DNA of 7,449 nt. It comes from Nitrospirota bacterium. Its GTDB lineage: Bacteria; Nitrospirota_A; Leptospirillia; Leptospirillales; Leptospirillaceae. The position numbers were made by a program, and so were the translations under genes. The stretch lies in contig DAIBSV010000090.1 of assembly GCA_027415455.1 (NCBI GenBank), positions 1-7,449 on the forward strand, written 5' to 3'. Below, in pieces: positions 6,472-7,449 of this stretch (positions are counted from its first letter, which is position 1; the number at the start of each line of letters is the position of its first letter). A model generated the notes under the pieces. The model was not told the DNA's origin, ran no database searches, and saw nothing but the letters and a program-made list of their open reading frames with translations.

Positions 6472-7449
6472 CCCGGCCATCCCCCGCGACCCCCGGACAA
6501 GCCTCCCGAATGACGACCGGGGCGCAGGGGTCGAAGACCCAGAGAGACTCCCCGACGATCTTCCGACGGAGGGACCCGGAGCCCCCCCGCCGGGACAGGG
6601 AGGAGCACCAGGAGGCAAAGGGACTGCCTTCGGGGGCGAAGGTCCATTCCGTGGGGGCCAGGATCCGGACCTCCGCCACCCGCCCATCCCTTACCGACCA
6701 CCGGTGAACCAGGAGTCCCCGGGAGGTCTGTCCCCAGGACATTCCCTCCCCGTCTCCCAGGGAAAGGGAACGGATTCCCGCAAGACGGTCCCCCTCGGCC
6801 GCGGAGCCGTTCTCCCCCCCGGCCCAGAGGGCAAGCTCGACCAGCCGGGCCGCAAGACGGGCGGAAAGAGGCCGGGCCGCCCGCCAGAGACCGGAAACCA
6901 GGGGATGGTGTCTTTGGCGATCCAGGGAACCGGTCTCCCGCCCTTTCCCCTCCAGATGGGGTCCCGACAAAAAATCCCGGTTGTCCAGCGCGCGGGCAAG
7001 ACGCACCACACTTTCCGTGTTTCCAAGGGAGAGGCCCGGGAGCATCGAAACGTCCACCTCCCCCTCGGGACCGAGCAGAGCCGCCCGCCGGGCGACCGGA
7101 GAGTTCGTACGACGTGTCTTGAGCCAGGAATCAAAGTCCCGGGCCGTTTCCCGGGTCAGAAACAGAGGGACCCCCTCTCCCAGCACGACGTCTTCGAGCA
7201 GGGTCCGGAACTTCCGGAAAAAATCCGGCTCCTGAGCCTCACTCCCCTTCCCGAGATCCCGAAGGCTCCTCCACACCGCCTGATCGGAAGACGGGAGAAT
7301 CGCCTCTCCCGTCACCGGCAACAGAAGAGCCCGGAGACTTTCGAAAAGACTTTCGCGAAGGACATCTTCGTCGACCGGGGCGGGCTCTCCGGTCCCCCTC
7401 CTCCGGGCCGCAGCCAGGGCACGGACGGCCATCTTTTCCTGAGCCCTTC
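6464..7449 (-). CDS. hupK: HupK/HoxV-like hydrogenase assembly scaffold, 5' end missing
   Basis: This product resembles a degenerate [NiFe]-hydrogenase large subunit. Counting from the first in-window ATG at 7432, the C-terminal part shows ETGSLDRQRHHPLV (166-179), RGLLVHRWSVRDGRV (238-252), ILAPTEWTFAPEG (257-269) and FDPCAPVVIRE (300-310). These mirror large-subunit segments around the ETG-LAR, RG-L-H and DPC-x2-C-x2-H motifs. The second Cys and the His of the last motif are replaced (V306, R309), so it cannot hold a full NiFe site. HupK/HoxV proteins are thought to receive the Fe(CN)2CO unit from HypC-HypD before the true large subunit. The frame has no stop between 7432 and the right edge, and the preceding residues (RAQEK) look like continuing family sequence, so the gene probably starts outside; a start at 7432 with AGGA 4 nt upstream is the alternative. 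Immediate position before hypA matches known hup clusters. Confidence 0.78.
   Translation of the reverse strand, partial: RAQEKMAVRALAAARRRGTGEPAPVDEDVLRESLFESLRALLLPVTGEAILPSSDQAVWRSLRDLGKGSEAQEPDFFRKFRTLLEDVVLGEGVPLFLTRETARDFDSWLKTRRTNSPVARRAALLGPEGEVDVSMLPGLSLGNTESVVRLARALDNRDFLSGPHLEGKGRETGSLDRQRHHPLVSGLWRAARPLSARLAARLVELALWAGGENGSAAEGDRLAGIRSLSLGDGEGMSWGQTSRGLLVHRWSVRDGRVAEVRILAPTEWTFAPEGSPFASWCSSLSRRGGSGSLRRKIVGESLWVFDPCAPVVIREACPGVAGDGRDA

Larger units (their letters stand above)
1..7449 (-). other. [NiFe]-hydrogenase maturation operon (hupK-hypABFCDE-nickel permease), both ends outside the window
   Basis: Eight co-directional genes are joined by overlaps of 8, 1, 1 and 4 nt or gaps of 13, 19 and 15 nt. 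No promoter-like pair, operator or hairpin followed by T-run was found on the minus strand. The layout implies one transcript and coupled translation at the hupK/hypA, hypA/hypB, hypC/hypD and hypD/hypE junctions. Regulation cannot be read from this window because the upstream region is missing. Confidence 0.85.

Noticed and set aside
6472..6687. N-terminal extension of the hypA frame up to 6687.
   Set aside because: It overlaps the 3' end of the hupK-like gene and would hide the obligatory Met-His-Glu terminus of HypA.
6464..7449. The first gene as a catalytic [NiFe]-hydrogenase large subunit.
   Set aside because: The nickel-ligating C-terminal CxxC and its following His are not present, the protein is much shorter in the aligned core, and its position before hypA is that of HupK.

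Overview
The window is a single-strand, tightly packed block of [NiFe]-hydrogenase maturation genes. All eight genes lie on the minus strand, so transcription runs from the right edge to the left edge: hupK/hoxV-like (5' end cut by the window) - hypA - hypB - hypF - hypC - hypD - hypE - nickel permease (3' end cut by the window). Junctions are either short overlaps (8, 1, 1 and 4 nt) or gaps of 13, 19 and 15 nt. There is no room for an internal promoter or terminator, so this looks like one polycistronic unit whose promoter and transcription end both lie outside the window. No RNA gene, insertion sequence, CRISPR array or long repeat was seen.

The genes form a nearly complete active-site assembly line. 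HypF (carbamoyl transfer) and HypE (dehydration of the thiocarboxamide on its C-terminal Cys) make the cyanide ligands. HypC and HypD hold and build the Fe(CN)2CO unit. The HupK/HoxV-like protein is a degenerate large-subunit relative thought to act as a scaffold for that unit before transfer to the real large subunit. HypA and HypB insert nickel, and the terminal NiCoT-type permease probably supplies it. All six Hyp proteins are full length and keep their diagnostic motifs, so the set looks functional. The hydrogenase structural genes, the maturation endopeptidase and the second HypC-like protein (HupF/HoxL) are not in the window; if present they are probably upstream, beyond the right edge.

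The DNA is bacterial and GC-rich, with abundant CCGG-type words and long shadow reading frames on the opposite strand. The order hupK-hypABFCDE is the one known from proteobacterial uptake-hydrogenase clusters (for example Rhizobium and Cupriavidus). This suggests a bacterium with an uptake-type [NiFe] hydrogenase, but the sequence does not identify the organism; a proteobacterium or another Gram-negative chemolithotroph that acquired this cluster would both fit.

I did not find a clearly new system. The points most worth a second look are the HupK-like protein with its single-cysteine C-terminal motif, the nickel permease fused into the end of the hyp operon, and the TTG start of hypE that overlaps the hypD stop.
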